Assembly: GCA_019414055.1 (NCBI GenBank)
Contig: DXMV01000022.1
Span: forward strand, 1-64,000
Length of the DNA stretch: 64,000 nt
Source of the DNA: Collinsella sp.
GTDB taxonomy: Bacteria > Actinomycetota > Coriobacteriia > Coriobacteriales > Coriobacteriaceae
Reading direction: 5' to 3'
Part shown: in pieces, positions 25,174 through 33,348 of the stretch
How the letters are laid out: each line of letters begins with the position of its first letter
How positions within the stretch are numbered: the first letter of the stretch is position 1
Position numbers and translations under genes: made by a program
The notes under the pieces: generated by a model
The model's input: the letters and a program-made list of their open reading frames with translations, nothing else
Database searches by the model: none
Told to the model about the DNA's origin: nothing

Positions 25174-26943
25174 ATGACTCAGAAGCAGTATCGAAGCGTC
25201 GATCGCTACCAGGACCTGCTCAATCGAATTGCGCCTACGCGCCTGGTGGAGCAGACGCGCCAGAGCGTTATTGGCCACGAGGGAAGCTTGGAGGCCTTTG
25301 TGACGGCGCTGAGCTTTGAGGTCAGCCGCTGCGTGATGCTGGTGCGCGGCGCCGATCCGCGCGAAGTCCTTTCGCCCGCTGCCATTTTGGTGATGGGTTC
25401 TACCGGTACGGGAAAGACCCACACCATCAAAGCCGTGGCGGATGCCGCGGGGCTCAAGCTGTTCGTGTTCGATGTCTCCACCATGACGGGAGAGGGCTGG
25501 CGCGGTGCCAGCATGAGCAACTGCCTGTCGCAGGTCGCGGACTATCAGGCTGCCAATCCCGGCGATATCTGCTTGGTGCTCTTTGACGAGTTTGACAAGG
25601 CGGTTCGTGCCGAGCCCGATGGGAGCGACGTTGCGTCCAGCTTTAGTCCGTCACAGTCGTTCCTTAAGCTCTTGGAAGGCGGGGAGATGCCGTTTGAATG
25701 CGAGAGCCAGAAGGGCACGGCGATGAAATCGCTCAATCTTGATCAGGTTGTCTGCATTTTGGGCGGCGCCTTTATGGGCTTGGATGCTCTGGTGCGCAAG
25801 CGCCTGGCCGGCAAGGCCGGTACCATGGTCGGTTTTGGATCTTCGTATGTCGCCGTGCGCACCGCCGCAAAATCGGCAAACGAGCTGCGAGACAGTGCGA
25901 CCATCGAGGATGTTGAGACCTGGGGCATTATGTCCGAGCTGTGCGGGCGCATTGGCTCGGTGATTAACTTTAACGCCCTGAGCGTGGACGATCTGGTCCA
26001 GATTGCGTATGAGCAGTACCTGCCCAAGTACAACAACATGATGGGAAATGGCGCCAAGATGGAACTGACGGCAGATGCTGCTCGCCTTGCGGCGAAGCGC
26101 GCGGTTAAGGAAGGTGCCGGCGCGCGCGGCATGCTCCGTCAGCTGCGTCCCCTTATGATGTACGCTTGGAGGGACATGCGGGAAGATACCTATATTTCTC
26201 GTGCGACCTTGGTCGTGAGCGACGGGGAGCTTGCGGTTGCGTACGAGCACTCTCATGAGCCGCGGGGATTTTTGCGGGAAGAGATGGGGAAGAATTCGCC
26301 CTTTCTGAACGGGAGAGAGATTGAAGCCCTTGCGCTGGTGAGCAACTGGATGGAGCATGAGGACGAGGACGAGCATAAGCCGTATCAGCCTGAGTTTGCT
26401 TGGCTGGCGGATTTGGTGGACGCCTCGGCGCTCGACAAGATCGTGCAGGGCGGCAAGGCATTCGATCTTGCTGGGGTGTTGTTGCGCGGCGTTCCGTTTG
26501 ATGGGCCGGAGCGCATTGCCGCCCACGAGCTGCTTAAGGCGTGCGCCTGCTACAACGACGTGCTCTATGCCGACAAGGAACAGTATCGCAACCTTGCCCA
26601 GGTGCTTACGCTCTCCAAATTGGTGTACAAAAATTCGCCCGATTGCTTGCTGAGCCCGCTCGATGTGGTTATGAACGGCACGACTTCGGGTAACGGTTTT
26701 CAGGGTCTTGGCGAGTGGGTCGATGCCGTGAGCAGGTCTGCAGAGGCTTCGCTGGAAAAGTGGCAGTACGTGGCGGCCGGGGAGGCCCTGCGAGTTTACG
26801 ACCACTTTAGCAAGCGTCCCGACCAGGTAAAGGAGCTTGCCGCCGATGTGTCTCTGATGCGTGTCGCCCTTGCGGTGATCGACGCTGAGGAGCGCGAGGC
26901 ATTGGAGTGCGATCTTGAGAAACTGCTCGCTTCGTGCGAGTAG
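25174..26943 (+). CDS. ClpX-like AAA+ unfoldase with ClpP-docking loop
   Basis: 589 residues. Residues 66-330 follow ClpX step by step: Walker A GSTGTGKT (75-82), pore loop EGWRGAS (107-113; GYVG in ClpX, aromatic kept), Walker B LVLFDEFDK (134-142), the ClpP-docking loop as TMVGFGSSY (IGF becomes VGF, 219-221), the arginine finger in SELCGR (Arg259) and sensor 2 GAGARGM. The ClpX zinc-binding N-domain is absent, and about 250 residues of unknown helical sequence follow the ATPase. It should unfold proteins and feed them to a ClpP; the ClpP-like gene at 11261 is the obvious partner. GAAAGGAAAA precedes the ATG. Confidence 0.85.
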   Translation: MTQKQYRSVDRYQDLLNRIAPTRLVEQTRQSVIGHEGSLEAFVTALSFEVSRCVMLVRGADPREVLSPAAILVMGSTGTGKTHTIKAVADAAGLKLFVFDVSTMTGEGWRGASMSNCLSQVADYQAANPGDICLVLFDEFDKAVRAEPDGSDVASSFSPSQSFLKLLEGGEMPFECESQKGTAMKSLNLDQVVCILGGAFMGLDALVRKRLAGKAGTMVGFGSSYVAVRTAAKSANELRDSATIEDVETWGIMSELCGRIGSVINFNALSVDDLVQIAYEQYLPKYNNMMGNGAKMELTADAARLAAKRAVKEGAGARGMLRQLRPLMMYAWRDMREDTYISRATLVVSDGELAVAYEHSHEPRGFLREEMGKNSPFLNGREIEALALVSNWMEHEDEDEHKPYQPEFAWLADLVDASALDKIVQGGKAFDLAGVLLRGVPFDGPERIAAHELLKACACYNDVLYADKEQYRNLAQVLTLSKLVYKNSPDCLLSPLDVVMNGTTSGNGFQGLGEWVDAVSRSAEASLEKWQYVAAGEALRVYDHFSKRPDQVKELAADVSLMRVALAVIDAEEREALECDLEKLLASCE

Positions 26944-27071
26944 TCGCCGACTGCTTCTCTTTCCTTTCTTTTCTCAAGCGGCATAGATGCCATCGCTCAG
27001 CCGCCCTGCGTGAGTTTTGTCCGCACGGGATGGTATTTAACACATACAACAACTAAATCGGAGGTTTGACC

Positions 27072-30000
27072 ATGGCTACGTGGGAGCTGAACTGTCAATC
27101 GAATCCGTCGTCTGCGGGCGACAAGGAGCTTGCCCCCTATCTTGCGCGCCAAAAGGCGATGCGCGAGTTTTTTGAGCGTGCGCTGTTTGTCCCCAAGGAC
27201 CAGGACAACAACGGCCTGTACTTTTTGGGCGCCACGACGGGATCGGGCAAAAACTACACCGCCGAGCAGGTCACGGCCGACCTGATTGCCGGCGGCTGGG
27301 ATGAGTCGGGCTGTTTTAATAAATGTCCCGGTCGCCGCACCCTGGTGTTTGTGGTTCCGGGTAAGGACAACCGCGACAACTATGTTGCAAGCGTGCGTGA
27401 ATTGCTGGTTGAACAGGGCATGGATTGCGATGAAGCGGCACGCATGGTGTTCGATCTTCCGCGCGCGGGCGAGAACATCACAAACTGGATTGATAGCGCG
27501 TTTGACAAGGGCAGCATGAGGCCGCGTGATATTCCTTGCCCCTTTGGGGCGAAGGACGAGGCCGTTCTTCGCGACATTACGCACGCGTGGAACAGCGCAA
27601 TGGAGATCGCCGATGATCTTTTGGGCATTTTGGACAAGAAGGAGCGTTTGGGAAGTGTCATCGACCGCCTCACTCCAGAGCTGTGGGATAAGCTGGCGGT
27701 GGCGGACGCGAGCTTGCGCCGAGCGGTGAGTCGTGGGCGTCAGAGTATCACGCATGGCTTTGAGGAGATTCCCCGGATTTGGCCCTCGGCATTGCTCAAC
27801 GACGAACGCACACCGCATGTGATCGCGTGCACGCCGCAAAAGCTCGTCAATAGAATCGATACGGTGACGGGTGCGGGTGTCGTGTTCTTTAATGCGACGG
27901 TTGCCGACGAGTGCCTGTTTATCTTTGACGAGATCGACCATGCGAAGGCCGACATGCTGTCGATGCTGGCGGCGGATCATATGAAATTCCAGCCAGATGA
28001 GATGCTGCGCATCCTTGACCGTCATTTTAATGGTGGTGTGGTGGATCCTCTTCTGCTGGGAAATCGAGACCAGTGGATGGCGGTCTATACGCATGCCTCG
28101 ACCTCGGACGAGCACGAGGGGTCGAATGCGGCAACGGGCAAGGTTTCGCGAGCGAGCGTCGAGGAGGCTGCCGAAGAGATTGCCAAGGGTGCCCAGCGTA
28201 TTCAAAAGATGATCACTGCGTGTATTCAGGATATGGAGCTGCAGCAGCCTTTTGCCCTGTCTGACGAGGCGAAAGACGAGCAGCTTGCCGGTCGTCGTCT
28301 GTTTGGCAACGACGATGTCTCGGTGGGCGATGGCCTGTCGAAACCTTTGCGCTATGAGCTCGATGCTCGCCGCAACCGCAATGTGATTACGTCATGTGGG
28401 ACGGACGAGCAGCAGACCGTCAACAAGGCAGTGCGCCGTGCGCGCGGCCTCGTCAGGATGGTGGTGGGCCATCTTGCCCACTGCGCCACGCTTATGGACA
28501 AGCTGTACTACGGCAGCATTTCGTACAAGGATGATCTTTCGCGCAAGAACATCATCGATGCCCTGGGTGTTAGGAACGAACAGACCAACGAGAAAAACTT
28601 CTGGAATTCGTTGATGCTGGCGCTGTTCTTTAAGGATCGCAAGAACGACGAGATCGATGCCGTTGACGATTCGATGTACGCGTGCGGTGTTAACTACCTG
28701 GTGATGGAAACGACCATCGACCATATGTTAACCACGTACCTGACCAATCATGGCATTGAGCGCATGCCCGAGGCGTATCTGGCGTCCATTGCCGCCAAGG
28801 CTCCCTGCGTATGCATGAGCGCCACCTGGAATGCGCCGACCATTAAGAACTTTGACTTGGATTATCTGGACGAAGTGCACGGCGTGGTTCGTAAGGACGC
28901 TTGGATCGACGAGCTCAACCAGGAGATCGTGCGACAGACCAAGCTGTTCAACAAGCAGGCGGCAACGGTGTACGACGTCGACGTTGTTTGGGTTGACGAG
29001 TCCAAGAAGCTTGCCGGCATGGCGGCCGTGGCCGGCGGCGCCTATGGCGGCGGTATCGTATCGCCCGACGAGGTGTACGAGCATGCGATGGAATTCTTTG
29101 ACCAGATTGGCGTGAGCGAAGGGCTTGCGGTGTGCCTGCGCCGAAAGATTGCCGACAGGGTGACCACGAGCGATGCCGAAAGCATCGAGTTTGAACTAAA
29201 GCGTCTGAGCAAGACGCTCGTTGCCGTGAGCGCCTGGGCGCGTGGCGTGGCGCGCAGTGAGCAGCAGGCGGGAGCCATCTTTACGACACGACACATGGGA
29301 AACCATGGCGACTTTAATAGTTTGGCGCTGGATCTTGCCCGAGAAATCGTTGCCGAACTGGTGATTAGGAACGTTAAGCACCCCGAGGCGTCGTACGAGA
29401 AGTCGCTCGAGGAAGCCAAGGATATGGTGCCGTGCTTTAACGCCTCCGGCTGGGAGGAGGGCTGGCGCGGCGCCCAGAGTCGTTTGAAGGACGGCGAGCC
29501 GACGTTGATGTTTATCAATCTTGCTGCCGGTGGCTTTTCCAAAAACCTCAAATACGAGGTGCCGGAGAGCCTGCGCAGCACGGTGCGCCAGGTGGACTGC
29601 GGCTTCGATAACGCTGAGCGACATCCCAAGATGGATCTCGATTTTTTGTACGTAGAGTCACCCACGAGTCGCTTGACCTGGGGAGTCGATATGAGTTCAA
29701 AGAAGTTTGACCAGCAGGCGCTGCTTGGTGTGGTCGAACAGGAGGAGCTCGTGACGCGCGGTGAGATTCCGTTTATTCAGAAGCGCCATCGCGTGCGTAC
29801 AGTGCTGGCGGGCGTTGGCGGAAAACTGCCGGTGCGCGACACCCTCTCGTATCAGGTCGAAGGTGCTCGCATCGTGGCGCAGGCGGTGGGTCGCTTGATG
29901 CGTACGAGCGTAAAGATGCCGCATGTGCAGGTGATGCTCGATCGCAAAATCGCCGGCGATTGCGACTTTTCGTTCCTGCACGATTTGCCGATGGGCTACG

Positions 30001-31004
30001 AGCTGGAGCAGGTGGTTGGCGCCTGTGCGGCCGTCAACAATCACATGGCGGACAAGAAGCAGCACGCCGCTAACAAGCAGCAGAACCTTGCTGCCTTTAG
30101 GAACAACCTGGCAAAGGAGAAGCACGAAAAGCTGGCATGGAAGGTTACCTCCCTCGATGCGCGCGAGGAAGATCTGGCCGCCTTTGACGACGAGCGCGAC
30201 TTTTATCTGCATCATTTTTGCCTGCCGTGGGAAGACCTTGCGAGCTATCCTGCGCGTAAAAGCACCGCGCTGCACATGCCGTTCGCCGCGAGTGGCTATG
30301 CGTACGCGGAGGGCGGAGCGTGCAAGGTGCCGCATTTTGAGTTTCCCAGCTATGACTGTGAGCCTGTCGAGCAGATTGCTGCCCGTCTGGAGGAGTGCTG
30401 CCGCTATAACGAGGGCTTTAAGGGCGCGAAGGTTCGCCAAGTAAGTCAGGCGGCGGCCCGCGTGCCAGAGTTGCTGTCAATTCGGGAGGTGCGCGAGCGT
30501 TGGTCGCGCGACGGGGTGCCCGCGATGCTGCAGCCGGCGGCGACGGCGCACATGACGCCCTATATGTTCCAGGCGGTGTATCTGGGAGAACTGGGAGAGT
30601 CTGCCGGTAGGGCTATCTTCGAGGCATATTACGATGGCCGGTATTCGCTTGCGCGCGGTGATGCGGCTCATGCCGAGACGGGCGGTGATTTTGAGGTGCT
30701 CGATGCCGCCGGCAACAAGACCGGGGTGTGGATCGACTTTAAGCACTATCGCATCGGTGCCTACGAGGTCTACAGGCGCAACGGCGGCGAGACTACGGAT
30801 GCCGAGCGCTTTAAGGCAAAGGCTCAAAAAGTCGGGGCGAAGCGCCTGTTGATCGTCAATGTTTTGGCCGATGAGGCGGCGCTGGAGCTCCGTCAAAAGC
30901 CACTCGATGACGAGGGGGTGGTGTTCTCCTTCCCCTATATGGCAGTAGATGGGGCAATCAACCTGGAGATGATGGAGGCGATCGGCCGTGCAATCGAAGC
31001 ATAA
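27072..31004 (+). CDS. SF2 (DinG-like) helicase fused to a probable PD-(D/E)xK nuclease
   Basis: 1310 residues. Helicase motifs: Walker A GATTGSGKN (53-61; Asn in place of the usual Thr/Ser), LVFVVPGKDNRDNY, DEXH-type box FIFDEIDHAK, CVCMSATW, and motif VI VAQAVGRLMRTS. The spacing and large insertions recall DinG/XPD helicases, but no iron-sulphur cysteine set is obvious. The last 150 residues look like a restriction-endonuclease fold: GGDFEVLD followed by GVWIDFKHYR, giving the D...DxK signature, then KRLLIVNVL. GGAGG lies 7 bases before the ATG. The next gene overlaps its end by 17 bases, so the products are probably made together and interact. Nuclease activity is inferred. Confidence 0.78.
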   Translation: MATWELNCQSNPSSAGDKELAPYLARQKAMREFFERALFVPKDQDNNGLYFLGATTGSGKNYTAEQVTADLIAGGWDESGCFNKCPGRRTLVFVVPGKDNRDNYVASVRELLVEQGMDCDEAARMVFDLPRAGENITNWIDSAFDKGSMRPRDIPCPFGAKDEAVLRDITHAWNSAMEIADDLLGILDKKERLGSVIDRLTPELWDKLAVADASLRRAVSRGRQSITHGFEEIPRIWPSALLNDERTPHVIACTPQKLVNRIDTVTGAGVVFFNATVADECLFIFDEIDHAKADMLSMLAADHMKFQPDEMLRILDRHFNGGVVDPLLLGNRDQWMAVYTHASTSDEHEGSNAATGKVSRASVEEAAEEIAKGAQRIQKMITACIQDMELQQPFALSDEAKDEQLAGRRLFGNDDVSVGDGLSKPLRYELDARRNRNVITSCGTDEQQTVNKAVRRARGLVRMVVGHLAHCATLMDKLYYGSISYKDDLSRKNIIDALGVRNEQTNEKNFWNSLMLALFFKDRKNDEIDAVDDSMYACGVNYLVMETTIDHMLTTYLTNHGIERMPEAYLASIAAKAPCVCMSATWNAPTIKNFDLDYLDEVHGVVRKDAWIDELNQEIVRQTKLFNKQAATVYDVDVVWVDESKKLAGMAAVAGGAYGGGIVSPDEVYEHAMEFFDQIGVSEGLAVCLRRKIADRVTTSDAESIEFELKRLSKTLVAVSAWARGVARSEQQAGAIFTTRHMGNHGDFNSLALDLAREIVAELVIRNVKHPEASYEKSLEEAKDMVPCFNASGWEEGWRGAQSRLKDGEPTLMFINLAAGGFSKNLKYEVPESLRSTVRQVDCGFDNAERHPKMDLDFLYVESPTSRLTWGVDMSSKKFDQQALLGVVEQEELVTRGEIPFIQKRHRVRTVLAGVGGKLPVRDTLSYQVEGARIVAQAVGRLMRTSVKMPHVQVMLDRKIAGDCDFSFLHDLPMGYELEQVVGACAAVNNHMADKKQHAANKQQNLAAFRNNLAKEKHEKLAWKVTSLDAREEDLAAFDDERDFYLHHFCLPWEDLASYPARKSTALHMPFAASGYAYAEGGACKVPHFEFPSYDCEPVEQIAARLEECCRYNEGFKGAKVRQVSQAAARVPELLSIREVRERWSRDGVPAMLQPAATAHMTPYMFQAVYLGELGESAGRAIFEAYYDGRYSLARGDAAHAETGGDFEVLDAAGNKTGVWIDFKHYRIGAYEVYRRNGGETTDAERFKAKAQKVGAKRLLIVNVLADEAALELRQKPLDDEGVVFSFPYMAVDGAINLEMMEAIGRAIEA

Positions 31005-32913
31005 CCAGCCGTGTGGCTTGGGAGATATCGCTGTATCTGAGCTCGAATTGCAGCTCGATGCCGCAGCTGCCGAGGAGCGTTACTCGGTCTTTTGGTGCAA
31101 CGTTGGCGATGCGGGCAAGCATGCCGTGGCAAACTTTATGGCCGACGTGTGCCAGACGGGCAAGGTCGTCGCGCTTGCGCAGCTCGAGGACAACCGCGTC
31201 TTTCTGATGGTCAAAGCGGGCGCGCAGACGGGTGACCTTAACGCCCCGCTCGACCATGAGCAAATGGTTCCGATTAAAACCCATTGGGACGAGCTGGACG
31301 ATTACGTCGCGTTGCGCCTGCTATTCAACTCGTGCTCGCAGTTTGAGGGGGTCGAGGACGAGATTCCCAATGACACGGGACACCTGTATGTCATTAGTGC
31401 CAAGGGTGAGCGCCGCGATGCCATTGAGGAAGCCGGAACGGGCCCTGCCAAGATTGAGACGGTCGAGACTGTTATCAACGAGGACTGCACCTTCGAACTC
31501 AAGATCCGAACGTTTACCAAACGACGGGTACTCATTGGTCGTGCGGCAGGCGACAAGGAAGAACTCGAGAAGATCAACAGCCAGGTGGGTTACAGACTGT
31601 CGCCCGTGGCTACGGTGGTTCTGGCTCACGGACAACGTGACGAGTACATTCTGCGCCGTGCCAAGGGCGATAAGCCGTCCAAACGCCGTGATCTTACGTT
31701 TTCGGCCCAGGCGGACAAGGTTGCCTATACCAAGAAGGGCATCCTGTACCGAGAGCTGCAGATCCTTGAGCGTCGGTACAGCGATTTTGCCCAGATATCG
31801 CTCAGGGAGTATCCGCGCAAGAGCTTCTACGAGGTTCTGAAAAGCGAACAATACGCGCATGCGATCGCGGGGCGCGCGGCGGGGCAGCGGGTCGTGGTGT
31901 CCTTTGCGCACAATGGGCTTGCCAGTGTGGCACGCAAGCTCGCCGATAGACTCAGCGATTCCTCCTGGGATGTGCGCGCGTCGTATGGCGGCAGGGCTGT
32001 TGATCCGTTGGCGTGGAATCTGATTGTTGTGCCCAACGAAGTCGCCGAGAACGATGGCTATGCCCTGCACGCTGGGGTGGTTGAACAGCATGTGACACCG
32101 GATGTGTGCGAGCCGCTGGTTAAGGCGGCGTCGAATGCAAAGGTACGGGGCGCGCAGGAGGGGGTCCTGGGAGCCATGCTCAAAGAACTACTGGTAAAGC
32201 AGGATGTTGCCGACGGACGGGTGAGGGCGTTTGACCTTGGCTCTTTTGGCCTTGAGTCGGTGACGGTCTGCGGCGTGGTCAATGTTGCGCGCAAGGAGAA
32301 GGATAAGGTTGAGCTGGATGAGCGCCTTGCGACGCTAACGATTGGTGCTGACGGGGCCATGGACTACACCTCGCATCCCATCGAGGATGGTCCCGTGGAC
32401 GAGATGGAGCTTGAGCTGCTGACGGCCGACGGCAAGCTCGACAAGGATGTCTATATCTTTGACGTGCGGGCAGGTGGACGGTCCATGCTCGCGCGCGTGC
32501 GGGATACGGGCTTGACGACCTTCTCTAACAACTTTGTGACCTTGGTGCGCGATTATCAGCTTACGGGCAAGGCGGGTCGTAAGAAGGAGTTTTTCGAAAG
32601 CTACAACTCGCCCTATTACGGCATTGGAACATTCGAACGCGCAGGGATGACCTGCTACTTTGTCGGCGTCAACAACGGCACCAAGGAGGATGCGGCAACG
32701 GCGATTCATGTGCGCTCGATTGAGGTGCTCGAAGGTGATGATCTGTCCGAGCTGCTGGTTCAGCTGGTCAATGTGGGGCTTTCACGCCACGGGGCACCCT
32801 CCAGGTGGCCGATTCCGGTGAAGTATCTCAACGAATATGCTGCTCGTGAGGGCGAGACGGGGGAGAGCGGTGCTGTTTGTGGAAATGCGTATCCGTTATA
32901 TGCGCTAGAATAA
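30988..32913 (+). CDS. Large partner of the helicase-nuclease; possible PIWI-like (pPIWI-RE-type) protein
   Basis: 641 residues, soluble. The region around 300-400 alternates strands and helices like a MID domain (RVVVSFAHNGLASVARKLA, WNLIVVPNEVAENDGYALH, VVEQHVTPD). The C-terminus, GDDLSELLVQLVNVGL followed by RWPIPVKYLNEYAA, resembles the closing helix and P-x-P-x-(K/H)-Y motif of PIWI domains, and known pPIWI-RE modules pair such a protein with a DinG-type helicase and a REase-fold nuclease, as here. I cannot place the RNase H catalytic acidic residues, so it may be inactive or a different fold. It overlaps the helicase gene by 17 bases. That it is a gene is certain; the PIWI call is tentative. 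Confidence 0.4.
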   Translation: MQSKHNQPCGLGDIAVSELELQLDAAAAEERYSVFWCNVGDAGKHAVANFMADVCQTGKVVALAQLEDNRVFLMVKAGAQTGDLNAPLDHEQMVPIKTHWDELDDYVALRLLFNSCSQFEGVEDEIPNDTGHLYVISAKGERRDAIEEAGTGPAKIETVETVINEDCTFELKIRTFTKRRVLIGRAAGDKEELEKINSQVGYRLSPVATVVLAHGQRDEYILRRAKGDKPSKRRDLTFSAQADKVAYTKKGILYRELQILERRYSDFAQISLREYPRKSFYEVLKSEQYAHAIAGRAAGQRVVVSFAHNGLASVARKLADRLSDSSWDVRASYGGRAVDPLAWNLIVVPNEVAENDGYALHAGVVEQHVTPDVCEPLVKAASNAKVRGAQEGVLGAMLKELLVKQDVADGRVRAFDLGSFGLESVTVCGVVNVARKEKDKVELDERLATLTIGADGAMDYTSHPIEDGPVDEMELELLTADGKLDKDVYIFDVRAGGRSMLARVRDTGLTTFSNNFVTLVRDYQLTGKAGRKKEFFESYNSPYYGIGTFERAGMTCYFVGVNNGTKEDAATAIHVRSIEVLEGDDLSELLVQLVNVGLSRHGAPSRWPIPVKYLNEYAAREGETGESGAVCGNAYPLYALE

Positions 32914-32923
32914 TAAAAATGTT

Positions 32924-32953
32924 CTTGCAACATGCAAGCGGAGCGCATATACT
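32924..32953 (+). promoter_or_regulatory. Strong promoter overlapping a palindrome
   Basis: TTGCAA (32925-32930) and TATACT (32948-32953) are 17 bp apart. The -35 lies in the palindrome CTTGCA-ACA-TGCAAG (32924-32938), which includes TTGCAACATG, the same 10-mer as one half of the abiE operator. GGTCTCT-AAA-AGAGACC (32976-32992) would form a hairpin in the 5' leader. Confidence 0.6.
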
Positions 32954-33031
32954 GCAGTCATAGCGTATGAGATGGGGTCTCTAAAAGAGACCAAGCACAG
33001 CAATTTGAGTTTATGTAGACGGGACTTGAGC

Positions 33032-33262
33032 ATGTACACCAGCAGTTTCTCCTTTAACAACGATAATAGCGATTTCATTAATTTCGAGACCATTTTTGGC
33101 CGTACTGTCGGTTCTCGCATAGAGAACGGACCTGTATTGCTAGATGAAGAGAAGCCAAGTGGCGAAGAACTCGAGTATTTGGATGAGATTGAGCGCGAGC
33201 AGAACTATGAGTTTGGCTTTTGCGAATGCCAGGTTCATCGCGATTCAATTCGCTCAATTTAA
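33032..33262 (+). CDS. Small acidic protein, uncertain
   Basis: 76 residues from the ATG at 33032, acidic with a Cys pair near the end (FGFCECQVHRD). The upstream ATG at 32972 would be buried in a leader hairpin, so the later start is preferred, with only a weak GGGAC site. A good promoter lies upstream, which supports expression, but no family is recognised. It separates the island from the surface protein gene. Confidence 0.4.
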   Translation: MYTSSFSFNNDNSDFINFETIFGRTVGSRIENGPVLLDEEKPSGEELEYLDEIEREQNYEFGFCECQVHRDSIRSI

Positions 33263-33348
33263 TTACCCCGTTATCACCTCTTTTTAATGGGGCAAGCTGG
33301 ATCGACTATCTGTGTCAAACAACGGCTCACCGTGGGAAGGAATCGGCA

